DNA of 16,392 nt from Alphaproteobacteria bacterium (lineage in GTDB: Bacteria; Pseudomonadota; Alphaproteobacteria; Rhizobiales; Beijerinckiaceae). Within the stretch, counting starts at the first letter, position 1. The number at the start of each line of letters is the position of its first letter. The stretch covers positions 1 through 16,392 of the forward strand of contig RFXE01000016.1 in the NCBI GenBank assembly GCA_009921785.1, read 5' to 3'. The translations under genes and the position numbers were made by a program. Under the pieces are notes generated by a model that worked only from the letters and a program-made list of their open reading frames with translations, made no database searches and was not told where the DNA came from. Shown one piece after another: positions 7,056 to 14,260 of this stretch.

Positions 7056-7562
7056 ATGCTTGAGGGATTGGCTTCGGTTCGTACGCTGAAATTCGCAGTC
7101 GCGGTGGGTGCCGCGCTTTTCCTGGCCGCTTGCGCCAATGACAAAGCGACAACAGGCGCGGGTGATCTCGCCAGCATCGGCGGCGGTTCGGCAACGCCGG
7201 GCAGCGCGCAGGACTTTCAGGAAAATGTCGGTGATCGTGTGTTCTTTGAAAGCGACTCATCTGATCTGACGTCAACCGCTACGGCCACGCTCGACAAACA
7301 AGTTCAGTGGCTCAATCAATATGGCAGCTACAAGATTTTGATCGAAGGTCATGCTGATGAGCGTGGCACGCGCGAATACAACTTCGCTCTTGGTCAGCGC
7401 CGCGCGCAGACGACACGTGATTATCTCGTCGCCAAGGGCGTTGCCGCGTCGCGTCTCTCAACAAAGAGCTGGGGTAAAGAAAAGCCTGTGGCCGTGTGTG
7501 ATGATATCTCGTGCTGGTCACAAAACCGGCGCGCTGTAACAACCCTCTCGGGTGGAAACTGA
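7056..7562 (+). CDS. pal: Peptidoglycan-associated outer-membrane lipoprotein Pal
   Basis: The 168-residue protein has a lipoprotein signal peptide ending in the lipobox LAAC, with the lipidated cysteine at residue 26, and a short Gly/Ser-rich linker. The OmpA-like domain has VFFESDSSDLT, the peptidoglycan-binding loop GHADERGT (98-105), ALGQRRAQ and the closing SCWSQNRRA (152-160). Cysteines 148 and 153 are conserved in alphaproteobacterial Pal and may form a disulfide. Pal ties the outer membrane to peptidoglycan and, with TolQRAB, helps constrict the envelope at division. The start at ATG 7056 has GGAG (7044-7047) 8 nt upstream. The tolQRAB genes that usually precede pal are absent; trcR and its terminator are there instead, so pal has its own regulatory region with two TTAACCAT sites. 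Confidence 0.95.
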   Translation: MLEGLASVRTLKFAVAVGAALFLAACANDKATTGAGDLASIGGGSATPGSAQDFQENVGDRVFFESDSSDLTSTATATLDKQVQWLNQYGSYKILIEGHADERGTREYNFALGQRRAQTTRDYLVAKGVAASRLSTKSWGKEKPVAVCDDISCWSQNRRAVTTLSGGN

Positions 7563-7614
7563 TCGCGCGCCGAAATTGATGCGACGGTATAAATCGTCGT
7601 TACAATGAGATCGC

Positions 7615-7647
7615 CGGCGCGGGTTCATCCCGCGCCGTTGTTGTTTT
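7615..7647 (+). terminator. Terminator or attenuator between pal and cpoB
   Basis: CGGCGCGGG (7615-7623) and CCCGCGCCG (7629-7637) form a perfect 9-bp GC-rich stem with loop TTCAT, followed by TTGTTGTTTT. It lies in the 104-nt pal-cpoB gap, right before the cpoB ribosome site. It probably reduces read-through, so that Pal is made in excess of CpoB. A weaker 5-bp hairpin precedes it (7582-7599). Confidence 0.75.
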
Positions 7648-7666
7648 GAGGAGTAATTGATTTCCG

Positions 7667-8452
7667 ATGACGAGAACTTTCACCTTCCCGATGGTTGTTA
7701 CGGTGTTGTTGGGCCTGTCATCGCTGGCGTTTGCCCAAGATGCGCCTTCTGAAAGTGATTACGTTGTTCGCATCAATCGCCTTGAAACACAGATCCGGCA
7801 ATTGTCGGGTCAAGTTGAAGAATTGCAATTTGCGAATAAGAGACTTGAAGAGTCGCTCAAAAAATTTGAGCAAGATGTCGAGATGCGTTTTCAGGATTCG
7901 AAAGGGCAGCCGGCCTCGCCTCAAAAATCAGGCGCTGCTGAATCGTCCTCGGCACCGCTCAATCTCGCTGCAACGTCGAAGACTGGCGCTGCCACAACGC
8001 AAACGGCGGGGACATTAGCAGCCCAAGCTGCAAATGCAAAACAAGCACCCGCACAACCGGCGAAACCGGCTGATGCGAAATCAGCACTCGCAGAAGCGCG
8101 CGCGGCGTTTGCAGCAGGAAATTTTGATGAGGCCTCACAGCTCGCGCGTGATCTCATCCAAACCTATCCAAAAGATAAGCTTGTTTCTGAAGCGATGCTG
8201 ATCATGGGCGATAGCGATTACCGAATGAAACGCTATCCGGAATCGGCGCAGACTTATCTCAAGATTGCGCAAACCTATGGCAGCACGAAGCAAGCCCCTC
8301 TTGCCTTCGCGAAGCTTGGCGATGCGCTTGTGAGCATGGGGCAGAAAACGCAAGCCTGCGCGACCTTTGGTGAATTTGCAAAACGGTATCCTGATGCAGA
8401 CGCGGCCTTGAAAGCTCGTGTCGAGAAAGCGCAGAAAGGGGCGGGCTGTTGA
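7667..8452 (+). CDS. cpoB: Tol-Pal system protein CpoB (YbgF)
   Basis: The 261-residue periplasmic protein has a Sec signal peptide (cleavage likely after AFA, residue 23). A trimerising coiled coil follows (about 33-76, with RINRLETQIRQLSGQVEEL), then a low-complexity Ala/Pro/Ser linker (about 82-135). The C-terminal TPR domain (about 137-258) starts AEARAAFAAGNFDEASQLA and includes the repeats YRMKRYPESAQTYLKI and ALVSMGQKTQACATF. CpoB links Tol-Pal action with PBP1B-dependent wall synthesis at the septum in E. coli. The start ATG 7667 has GAGGAG (7648-7653) at a rather long 13-nt spacing. It lies after pal as usual, and its stop overlaps the tilS start. It is complete. Confidence 0.92.
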   Translation: MTRTFTFPMVVTVLLGLSSLAFAQDAPSESDYVVRINRLETQIRQLSGQVEELQFANKRLEESLKKFEQDVEMRFQDSKGQPASPQKSGAAESSSAPLNLAATSKTGAATTQTAGTLAAQAANAKQAPAQPAKPADAKSALAEARAAFAAGNFDEASQLARDLIQTYPKDKLVSEAMLIMGDSDYRMKRYPESAQTYLKIAQTYGSTKQAPLAFAKLGDALVSMGQKTQACATFGEFAKRYPDADAALKARVEKAQKGAGC

Positions 8453-9507
8453 AAAAGACGCGGCCGCTTCCGTCAGCAGAACCGCTTGGTGCGGATGAAG
8501 TGCGCGCGCTTTTAGCGCCCATTGAATCCGAAGCACATGTTTTGTTGGCGGTATCAGGCGGCGCAGACTCACTCGCTTTACTTGTTGTTACCGCGCGATG
8601 GGCCAAAGAAAAACATGGCGCACGTCCGCGTGTTTCGGTCGCAAGTGTTGATCATGGGTTGCGCGCTGAAGCGGCTGAAGAAGCGGCTATGGTGGGACGC
8701 GTGTCTTCAAGTCTTGGTCTGTCGCATGCCATCTTAAAGTGGGAAGGTGATAAGCCCGCTCAAGGCATTCAAGAAGCGGCGCGTAACGCGCGTTATCGTT
8801 TGTTATCCGAACACGCAAAAACTTTGGGCGCTCGTGCCATTCTTACCGGGCATCATGCGGATGATCAGGCAGAAACCGTGTTGCTGCGTCTTGCCGCGGG
8901 ATCGGGCCTTTCAGGCCTCGCGGGCATGGCGAGTGAAACGCCCTTAAATGACGACTATCTTCTTTTCCGTCCGTTCTTGGCGATCTCGGGTGTACGTTTG
9001 CGCGCGACCGTAACAGCCGCTGGCCTATCGCCCATTGAAGATCCCTCAAATGTGAATCAACGTTTCGCCCGTCCTCGTTTGCGATCAGCGGCCGATGTTT
9101 TGAGTCGCGAGGGTCTCGATACCGCCCGCCTCATGCGCTTTGCCGAGCGGATGCGCCGCGCGGATGAAGCCCTCGAGGCGCTGGTCGAAGACGCTGAGCG
9201 AGCGCTCCGAATCCCTTCAACCTCCGGCGAACGCTTCACGCCAGGGGTCTTGTCCCGCCCGGCCGAGATTGGAATCAGGCTGATCGGGGCGGCTATCCGG
9301 CGGGTTTCGAATGGGGCGGCGCTTGAGCTCAACCGGCTTGAAGCGCTCCATGCCGCTCTAAGTGATGCGCTTCGGGCGGGAAAATCGCTCCAAAGGTCTC
9401 TTGGCGGGGCCATTATCGCGCTGGATCGCCAGGGCGGGATCACAGTTTCAAGAGAACCGCCAAGACGTTCTCGCCTTTCCCTTGGCAAGGGCACATCGGG
9501 TGCTTAA
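8449..9507 (+). CDS. tilS: tRNA(Ile)-lysidine synthase
   Basis: TilS adds lysine to C34 of the AUA-reading tRNA-Ile, using ATP, which changes both its codon and its amino-acid identity; it is essential in most bacteria. The 352-residue protein has the PP-loop SGGADS (36-41), DHGLR (68-72), a conserved ARNARYRLL (111-119) and TGHHADDQAET (133-143), all typical of the N-terminal domain. The C-terminal part is shorter than in E. coli, as usual in this group. The start is TTG 8449, with the purine-rich AAAGGGG (8435-8441) 7 nt upstream. It overlaps the cpoB stop as TTGA (8449-8452), so translation is likely coupled. No upstream in-frame alternative fits better. ftsH follows after 66 nt. Confidence 0.93.
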   Translation: MKKTRPLPSAEPLGADEVRALLAPIESEAHVLLAVSGGADSLALLVVTARWAKEKHGARPRVSVASVDHGLRAEAAEEAAMVGRVSSSLGLSHAILKWEGDKPAQGIQEAARNARYRLLSEHAKTLGARAILTGHHADDQAETVLLRLAAGSGLSGLAGMASETPLNDDYLLFRPFLAISGVRLRATVTAAGLSPIEDPSNVNQRFARPRLRSAADVLSREGLDTARLMRFAERMRRADEALEALVEDAERALRIPSTSGERFTPGVLSRPAEIGIRLIGAAIRRVSNGAALELNRLEALHAALSDALRAGKSLQRSLGGAIIALDRQGGITVSREPPRRSRLSLGKGTSGA

Positions 9508-9573
9508 ATAGAGGGTCTGAAACCCGCGCGCGTCTGAGCGTGTCTGGGTCCGAGAAAGGCCAGTGCTCCCGTC

Positions 9574-11496
9574 ATGAATCCGAATGTGCGCAACTTTGCC
9601 CTTTGGGTGATCATCTTCCTGTTGGTTCTCGCCCTGGTCACGTTGTTCCAGAGCCCGGGCTCGCGCAATGGCGCGCAGGATCTGAGCTATAGCCAGTTTC
9701 TTTCTGATGTGGATCAAGGCCGCATCGCGGGGGTAACGATTTCAGGCAACGACATCACGGGCACTTTGTCCGATGGTCGCCTGTTCTCGACCTATGCGCC
9801 GAATGATCCGACTCTCGTGTCACGTCTTTCAGCCAAGGGTGTAAATTTTGCGGCAAAGCCGCCGAGCGACGGCATGCCTTGGTATCTCGCTTTGCTCGTG
9901 AACTGGTTGCCCTTGATTGTTGTGATGGCGGCATGGTTCTTCCTCTCGCGTCAGATGCAGGGCGCATCGGGCAAAGCGATGGGCTTTGGCAAGTCGAAAG
10001 CCAAAATGCTTTCCGAAGCGCATGGCCGTGTAACCTTCTCTGATGTTGCCGGTGTTGATGAAGCGAAAGAAGATCTCGAAGAGATCGTCGAGTTCCTTCG
10101 TGACCCGCAAAAATTCCAACGCCTCGGTGGTCGTATTCCGCGCGGTGTGTTGCTTGTTGGTCCTCCGGGTACCGGTAAGACATTGCTCGCGCGCGCGATT
10201 GCGGGTGAAGCGAATGTTCCGTTCTTCACAATCTCGGGTTCTGACTTTGTTGAAATGTTTGTCGGCGTTGGCGCGAGCCGCGTGCGCGACATGTTCGAAC
10301 AGGCCAAGAAGAATGCGCCTTGCATCATCTTCATCGACGAAATCGATGCGGTGGGTCGCCATCGCGGTGCAGGGCTTGGCGGTGGCAATGATGAGCGTGA
10401 ACAGACGCTTAATCAATTGCTCGTCGAGATGGATGGCTTTGAAGCCAATGAAGGCATCATTCTAATTGCCGCCACAAACCGTCCGGATGTGCTTGATCCT
10501 GCACTTCTGCGTCCAGGTCGTTTCGATCGTCAGATCGTTGTGCCTAATCCTGATGTGCAAGGTCGTGAAAAGATTTTGAAGGTGCATGTTCGCAAAGTGC
10601 CACTCGCGCCTGATGTCGATCTCAAAGTTGTTGCACGCGGAACACCGGGCTTCTCGGGTGCTGATTTGATGAATCTCGTCAATGAAGCCGCCTTGCTTGC
10701 GGCACGTCGTGGCAAGCGCATCGTGACGATGCAAGAATTCGAAGATGCGAAAGACAAAGTGATGATGGGTGCGGAGCGCCGCACACTCGTCATGACCGAA
10801 GACGAGAAGAAGCTCACCGCTTATCACGAAGCCGGTCACGCGATTTGCGCATTCAACGTGACAGCAACCGATCCTGTGCATAAAGCGACGATCATTCCAC
10901 GCGGTCGTGCACTCGGGATGGTGATGCAACTGCCCGAGCGCGATAAGCTTTCGATGTCGCTTGAACAGATGACCTCGCGTCTGGCGATCATGATGGGTGG
11001 CCGTGTTGCGGAAGAGCAGATCTTCGGCCACGAGAAAGTGACATCGGGCGCTGCGTCTGACATCGAACAGGCCACACGTCTTGCTCGCATGATGGTAACG
11101 AAATGGGGCTTCTCGCCTGCACTCGGCACCGTGTCCTATGGCGAAAATCAGGATGAAGTCTTTTTAGGCATGTCAGTGGCGCGCACCCAAAATGTGTCGG
11201 AAGCCACCGCGCAAACAATCGACTCTGAAATTCGTCGTCTCGTTGAAGCGGGTTATAAAGAAGCGCAGCGTATTTTGAGTGATCGCGCGGCGGATCTTGA
11301 AACACTTGCGCAAGGTCTTCTCGAATATGAGACTTTGTCGGGCGATGAAATTCGCGATCTCCTCGATGGAAAGCCACCTGTTCGTGAAAGCGGCGATGGT
11401 GGCGCGGCGAAGGCGTCCTCTGCGGTGCCCACGGCCGGTAAAGGTCGGCCACGGCCAGAGCCTGATGCGGGCATGGAGCCGCAGCCCAGTGCTTAA
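9574..11496 (+). CDS. ftsH: ATP-dependent zinc metalloprotease FtsH
   Basis: The 640-residue inner-membrane AAA protease degrades misfolded membrane proteins and short-lived regulators as a hexamer. TM1 lies at about 8-25 and TM2 at about 103-126, flanking a small periplasmic domain. The AAA module has Walker A GPPGTGKT (196-203), pore motif FVG (229-231), Walker B IIFIDE (251-256) and the second region of homology with arginine fingers around 314-319 (RPGRFDR). The zinc site is HEAGH (418-422) with Asp496 as the third ligand in SGAASDIEQAT. All catalytic residues are intact, and the length is normal. The start ATG 9574 lacks a good ribosome site (AAAGG at 9554-9558 is 15 nt away); GTG 9562 is in frame but too near that AAAGG. 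A strong terminator follows. The tilS-ftsH-glmM order is widely conserved. Confidence 0.97.
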   Translation: MNPNVRNFALWVIIFLLVLALVTLFQSPGSRNGAQDLSYSQFLSDVDQGRIAGVTISGNDITGTLSDGRLFSTYAPNDPTLVSRLSAKGVNFAAKPPSDGMPWYLALLVNWLPLIVVMAAWFFLSRQMQGASGKAMGFGKSKAKMLSEAHGRVTFSDVAGVDEAKEDLEEIVEFLRDPQKFQRLGGRIPRGVLLVGPPGTGKTLLARAIAGEANVPFFTISGSDFVEMFVGVGASRVRDMFEQAKKNAPCIIFIDEIDAVGRHRGAGLGGGNDEREQTLNQLLVEMDGFEANEGIILIAATNRPDVLDPALLRPGRFDRQIVVPNPDVQGREKILKVHVRKVPLAPDVDLKVVARGTPGFSGADLMNLVNEAALLAARRGKRIVTMQEFEDAKDKVMMGAERRTLVMTEDEKKLTAYHEAGHAICAFNVTATDPVHKATIIPRGRALGMVMQLPERDKLSMSLEQMTSRLAIMMGGRVAEEQIFGHEKVTSGAASDIEQATRLARMMVTKWGFSPALGTVSYGENQDEVFLGMSVARTQNVSEATAQTIDSEIRRLVEAGYKEAQRILSDRAADLETLAQGLLEYETLSGDEIRDLLDGKPPVRESGDGGAAKASSAVPTAGKGRPRPEPDAGMEPQPSA

Positions 11497-11524
11497 GACC
11501 TAACGGTCTTACAGGTTAAGTATC

Positions 11525-11552
11525 AAACGCCCGGCTTAGCTGGGCGTTTTTT
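11525..11552 (+). terminator. Rho-independent terminator after ftsH
   Basis: AAACGCCCGGC (11525-11535) pairs with GCTGGGCGTTT (11539-11549) through 11 positions including one G-T wobble, closed by a 3-nt loop and followed by a run of T residues. It separates ftsH from glmM, so glmM probably has its own promoter within 11553-11675. Confidence 0.92.
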
Positions 11553-11675
11553 GCATTCAGCCTTTGTTCAGACCTGTTCTGTAAAAAATCGTCGTCAAAT
11601 GTGACGAGCCGAGTGCTTGGCGTTTTTCCGCCGTTACTCTAGGTGTCGCGGTCACACAAGGAGCGTGGTCTTGCC

Positions 11676-13019
11676 ATGGCGCGTAAATATTTCGGAACAG
11701 ATGGTGTTCGCGGTAAAGCGAATACGGTGATCACCCCCGATCTCGCTTTGCGGGTAGGGCAGGCGGCGGGGCTTGTATTTCGCCGTGGTGTTCATCGCAA
11801 CCGAGTCGTGATTGGCAAAGACACGCGTCTCTCCGGCTACATGATTGAAACCGCGCTTGTCGCGGGCTTTACCTCCGTGGGTATGGATGTGTTGCTGTTG
11901 GGCCCGATGCCGACACCGGCTGTCGCGATGCTCACGCGTTCGATGCGCGCCGATTTGGGCGTGATGATTTCCGCCTCGCATAATGCTTTTGAAGACAATG
12001 GCATTAAACTCTTCGATCCCGACGGGTTCAAATTGTCAGATGAAACCGAACGTGAAATCGAAAGCCTGATTGACGGCGATATCTTGTCGAAGCTCGCAGC
12101 GCCCGCAGCCCTTGGTCGCGCGAAGCGCATTGAAAGCGTGCATGCACGCTATATTGAATTTGCCAAGCGCACCTTGCCGCGCGCACTTGATCTCGATGGC
12201 CTGCGTGTTGTGATAGATTGCGCCAATGGCGCCGCTTACAAGGTTGCACCAGAGACCTTGTGGGAATTGGGCGCTGAAGTCTTCCCGATTGGCATTGAGC
12301 CTGATGGGTTCAACATCAACAAAGATGTAGGTTCGACCGCACCGAATGCCGTGATCAATAAAGTGCGCGAGATGCGTGCGGATATTGGCATTGCGCTTGA
12401 TGGCGATGCGGATCGCGTCATCATCGTTGATGAAAAAGGCCAAGTGGTTGATGGCGATCAGTTGATGGCCGTTATTGCAAAAAGCTGGCGTGATGATGGC
12501 CGGCTTACGAAGCCGGGTGTTGTGGCAACAATCATGTCCAATCTCGGCCTCGAGCGTTATCTTGATACACTCGGTTTGACGCTTCAGCGCACCGCTGTGG
12601 GTGATCGTTATGTGCTCGAACATATGCGCGAGCACGGATATAATCTCGGCGGCGAACAATCAGGCCATATGATCCTGTCGGATTTCTCAACAACGGGTGA
12701 CGGGCTTGTTGCGGCGCTGCAAGTCTTGGCGATGGTGAAAAAGCTTGATCGTCCGGTGAGCGAAGTGTGTCACCTGTTTGATCCTCTGCCGCAGATCTTG
12801 AAAAATGTGCGCTACAAATCCGGCCAACCCTTGAAAGACAAACGCGTTGTAGAAGCGATTGCTTCGACACAAGCCACATTAGGTGATCGCGGCCGTTTGG
12901 TTATTCGTCCCTCGGGCACCGAACCCGTTATCCGAGTGATGGCGGAAGGTGACGATCGTGTGTTGGTTGAAAAAGCCGTTGATGATGTCGTGAGCGCGCT
13001 GACGAGCGTGGCGGCGTAA
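11676..13019 (+). CDS. glmM: Phosphoglucosamine mutase
   Basis: GlmM converts glucosamine-6-phosphate to glucosamine-1-phosphate for UDP-GlcNAc, the precursor of peptidoglycan and lipid A. The 447-residue protein begins MARKYFGTDGVRG. The phosphoserine loop ISASHN has the active-site Ser101 (98-103), the metal site is DGDADR (242-247), the sugar-binding loop GEQSGH (326-331) and the phosphate loop PSGTEP (412-417). All are intact and the length is typical. I choose ATG 11676 because it gives the universal N terminus; AAGGAG (11658-11663) lies 12 nt upstream, a little long. A start at 11643 would add residues with no family match. The gene ends 25 nt before the convergent AT-rich zinc-ribbon gene and has no visible terminator of its own. 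Confidence 0.97.
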   Translation: MARKYFGTDGVRGKANTVITPDLALRVGQAAGLVFRRGVHRNRVVIGKDTRLSGYMIETALVAGFTSVGMDVLLLGPMPTPAVAMLTRSMRADLGVMISASHNAFEDNGIKLFDPDGFKLSDETEREIESLIDGDILSKLAAPAALGRAKRIESVHARYIEFAKRTLPRALDLDGLRVVIDCANGAAYKVAPETLWELGAEVFPIGIEPDGFNINKDVGSTAPNAVINKVREMRADIGIALDGDADRVIIVDEKGQVVDGDQLMAVIAKSWRDDGRLTKPGVVATIMSNLGLERYLDTLGLTLQRTAVGDRYVLEHMREHGYNLGGEQSGHMILSDFSTTGDGLVAALQVLAMVKKLDRPVSEVCHLFDPLPQILKNVRYKSGQPLKDKRVVEAIASTQATLGDRGRLVIRPSGTEPVIRVMAEGDDRVLVEKAVDDVVSALTSVAA

Positions 13020-13044
13020 AGCCTACAATTCGAGCCTGTTTAAT

Positions 13045-13520
13045 TTAACGAGGAAACACGCTTACTGAAGTGGTATTGTTCTTAAGATCATAATTGCAGA
13101 TTGCTTTTGAGTTTACTTTTGCGCCAAAGCCATTTGAGAATTTTACCTCCTCATCAATTAACACGGCTTGGGCGTCGATTAAGTACGAATCACCTTTATA
13201 GAATTTTGAGAATGGACTTGATTCGAATTCAGGTTCACCAAATTTAGCTATTTTTTTAGATTCAATTTTGCATTCCTCTGAAATTAAGCGATTATTTGGC
13301 GACTTATAAAACTCAAATAATTCTCGATTGTCTTTGCAATTCTGAAATTTTTTTCTACATTCTTTATGGGTATCTTCGGTATTTGATCCAAGAAAAGACA
13401 TAAAAACAATTCCGATAATTGTAAGTAAAATAATAGATTTATGCCGTGCCCACAACTTGGACACGTAAGTGCCTCGCTACTGATTTGATGATTACACGCG
13501 GGACAATTTATAAGTTTCAT
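13045..13520 (-). pseudogene. Frame-broken zinc-ribbon membrane protein (hypothetical)
   Basis: From ATG 13520 on the minus strand, the first 25 residues carry CPAC and CPSC (cysteines 6, 9, 20, 23), a compact zinc-ribbon. In that frame the following residues lose sense and stop at 13284. A second frame, open from 13464 to 13045, supplies a hydrophobic span IILLTIIGIVFMSFLG right where a membrane helix is expected, then a charged domain of about 105 residues with four cysteines. Zinc-ribbon plus one transmembrane helix plus a small outer domain is a common layout, so I read these as one gene with a frame change near 13440-13450. The gene has far lower GC than its neighbours, which suggests foreign origin. 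Function is unknown; the true state could instead be two overlapping genes, but the second lacks a convincing start. Confidence 0.55.
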
Positions 13521-13802
13521 TTAATTTATTTCAGATCAACTCTTTGTGCATCTTATAAATTAATTTACGTAGTTTATCTAAATGAAATGTTGGAGGCACT
13601 CAATTATTGAAATTTTTTTTAAATCTAGCCACTTACTAAAAGTTGTAACATCGGTAGAGCGTAACCGAAAATTGTTTCGTTATTTTCTCAAGCTATTGAT
13701 GTTTTAAAGGGTTGTTACAAAAATATTTTGTTAGAAAGTATAATCTAAAGTTCAAGTTTTTTGCGCGACAAGTAATTGAAAAAATATAACATTGAGGGCC
13801 CC
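13521..13802. other. AT-rich non-coding stretch between the zinc-ribbon gene and higA
   Basis: This is very AT-rich compared with the rest of the window, with several A and T runs (for example 13612-13622) and no convincing gene on either strand. It must hold the promoters for the divergent zinc-ribbon gene and the HigA-type gene. I looked for a HigB-like toxin reading frame here and found none. No clear inverted repeats or insertion-sequence ends are seen. Confidence 0.6.
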
Positions 13803-14114
13803 ATGACTGAGCACGATGAAATCGTGATGAAAAATCCATCGCATCCGGGTGCGGTAATTCGCGACGTGTTGCTTGAGCCCTATAATCTCTCCGTCACCGA
13901 AGCCGCTCTAGCGCTCGGCGTGACGCGGCCGGCTTTGTCAGCCTTTCTCAATGAGCGCGCATCGCTTTCGCCCGATATGGCAATCCGCATCGAGAAAGCC
14001 TTCGGCTTGAAACTCGAAACCATGATGCGCATGCAAAATGCCTATGACATCGCTCAAGCGCGCCGCCGCGCACCACAGATCAAAGTCAAACGCTATCGGG
14101 GAAAGGCGGCGTGA
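13803..14114 (+). CDS. higA: HigA-type helix-turn-helix antitoxin/regulator without an adjacent toxin
   Basis: The product is 103 residues from ATG 13803, chosen because GAGGG (13794-13798) lies 4 nt upstream; ATG 13776 would add nine AT-rich residues and ATG 13827 would trim to MKNPSHPG. The block NPSHPGAVIRDVLLEP, followed by the helix-turn-helix LSVTEAALALGVTRPALSAFLN and KASL-like RASLSPDMAIRIEKAFG, is the classic HigA (VapI-like, XRE) family. HigA normally binds DNA and neutralises the HigB ribosome-dependent RNase, and higB normally lies just upstream. Here the upstream 280 bases have no toxin gene, so it is an orphan, perhaps retained as a regulator. Its base composition matches the core genome, not the AT-rich island beside it. 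serC follows after 146 nt. Confidence 0.85.
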   Translation: MTEHDEIVMKNPSHPGAVIRDVLLEPYNLSVTEAALALGVTRPALSAFLNERASLSPDMAIRIEKAFGLKLETMMRMQNAYDIAQARRRAPQIKVKRYRGKAA

Positions 14115-14190
14115 GGCCGTTGCCGGCCTAAAAAATAATCGAATCTTTTTGTCTCATTACCGACATTTCTGGATTGACGGCGCGGTCAAG

Positions 14191-14260
14191 CTCCCGTACC
14201 TCCATCAGCGGGACATCCCTCCCCAACGAGGGACGCCCATCTGTGAGGATGGAGAAACCG
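14191..14260 (+). promoter_or_regulatory. Probable serC leader RNA motif
   Basis: Two neat hairpins precede serC: TCCCTC (14216-14221) with GAGGGA (14228-14233), and CCATC (14237-14241) with GATGG (14248-14252). An upstream TCCCG/CGGGA pairing (14192-14196 with 14209-14213) is also possible. The second hairpin covers part of the ribosome site GGATGGAG, so its formation would hide translation start. A conserved serC leader motif of this kind is known upstream of alphaproteobacterial serC genes; I recall it as an Rfam family but did not search. Its ligand, if any, is unknown to me. Confidence 0.65.

Noticed and set aside
13521..13802. HigB toxin gene or remnant upstream of the HigA-type gene
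   Set aside because: No reading frame of adequate length or with HigB-like motifs is visible on the plus strand in this AT-rich stretch.
14115..14128. GGCCG-TTGC-CGGCC hairpin after higA as a terminator
   Set aside because: The stem is short and is followed by an A-rich run rather than T residues on the transcript strand.
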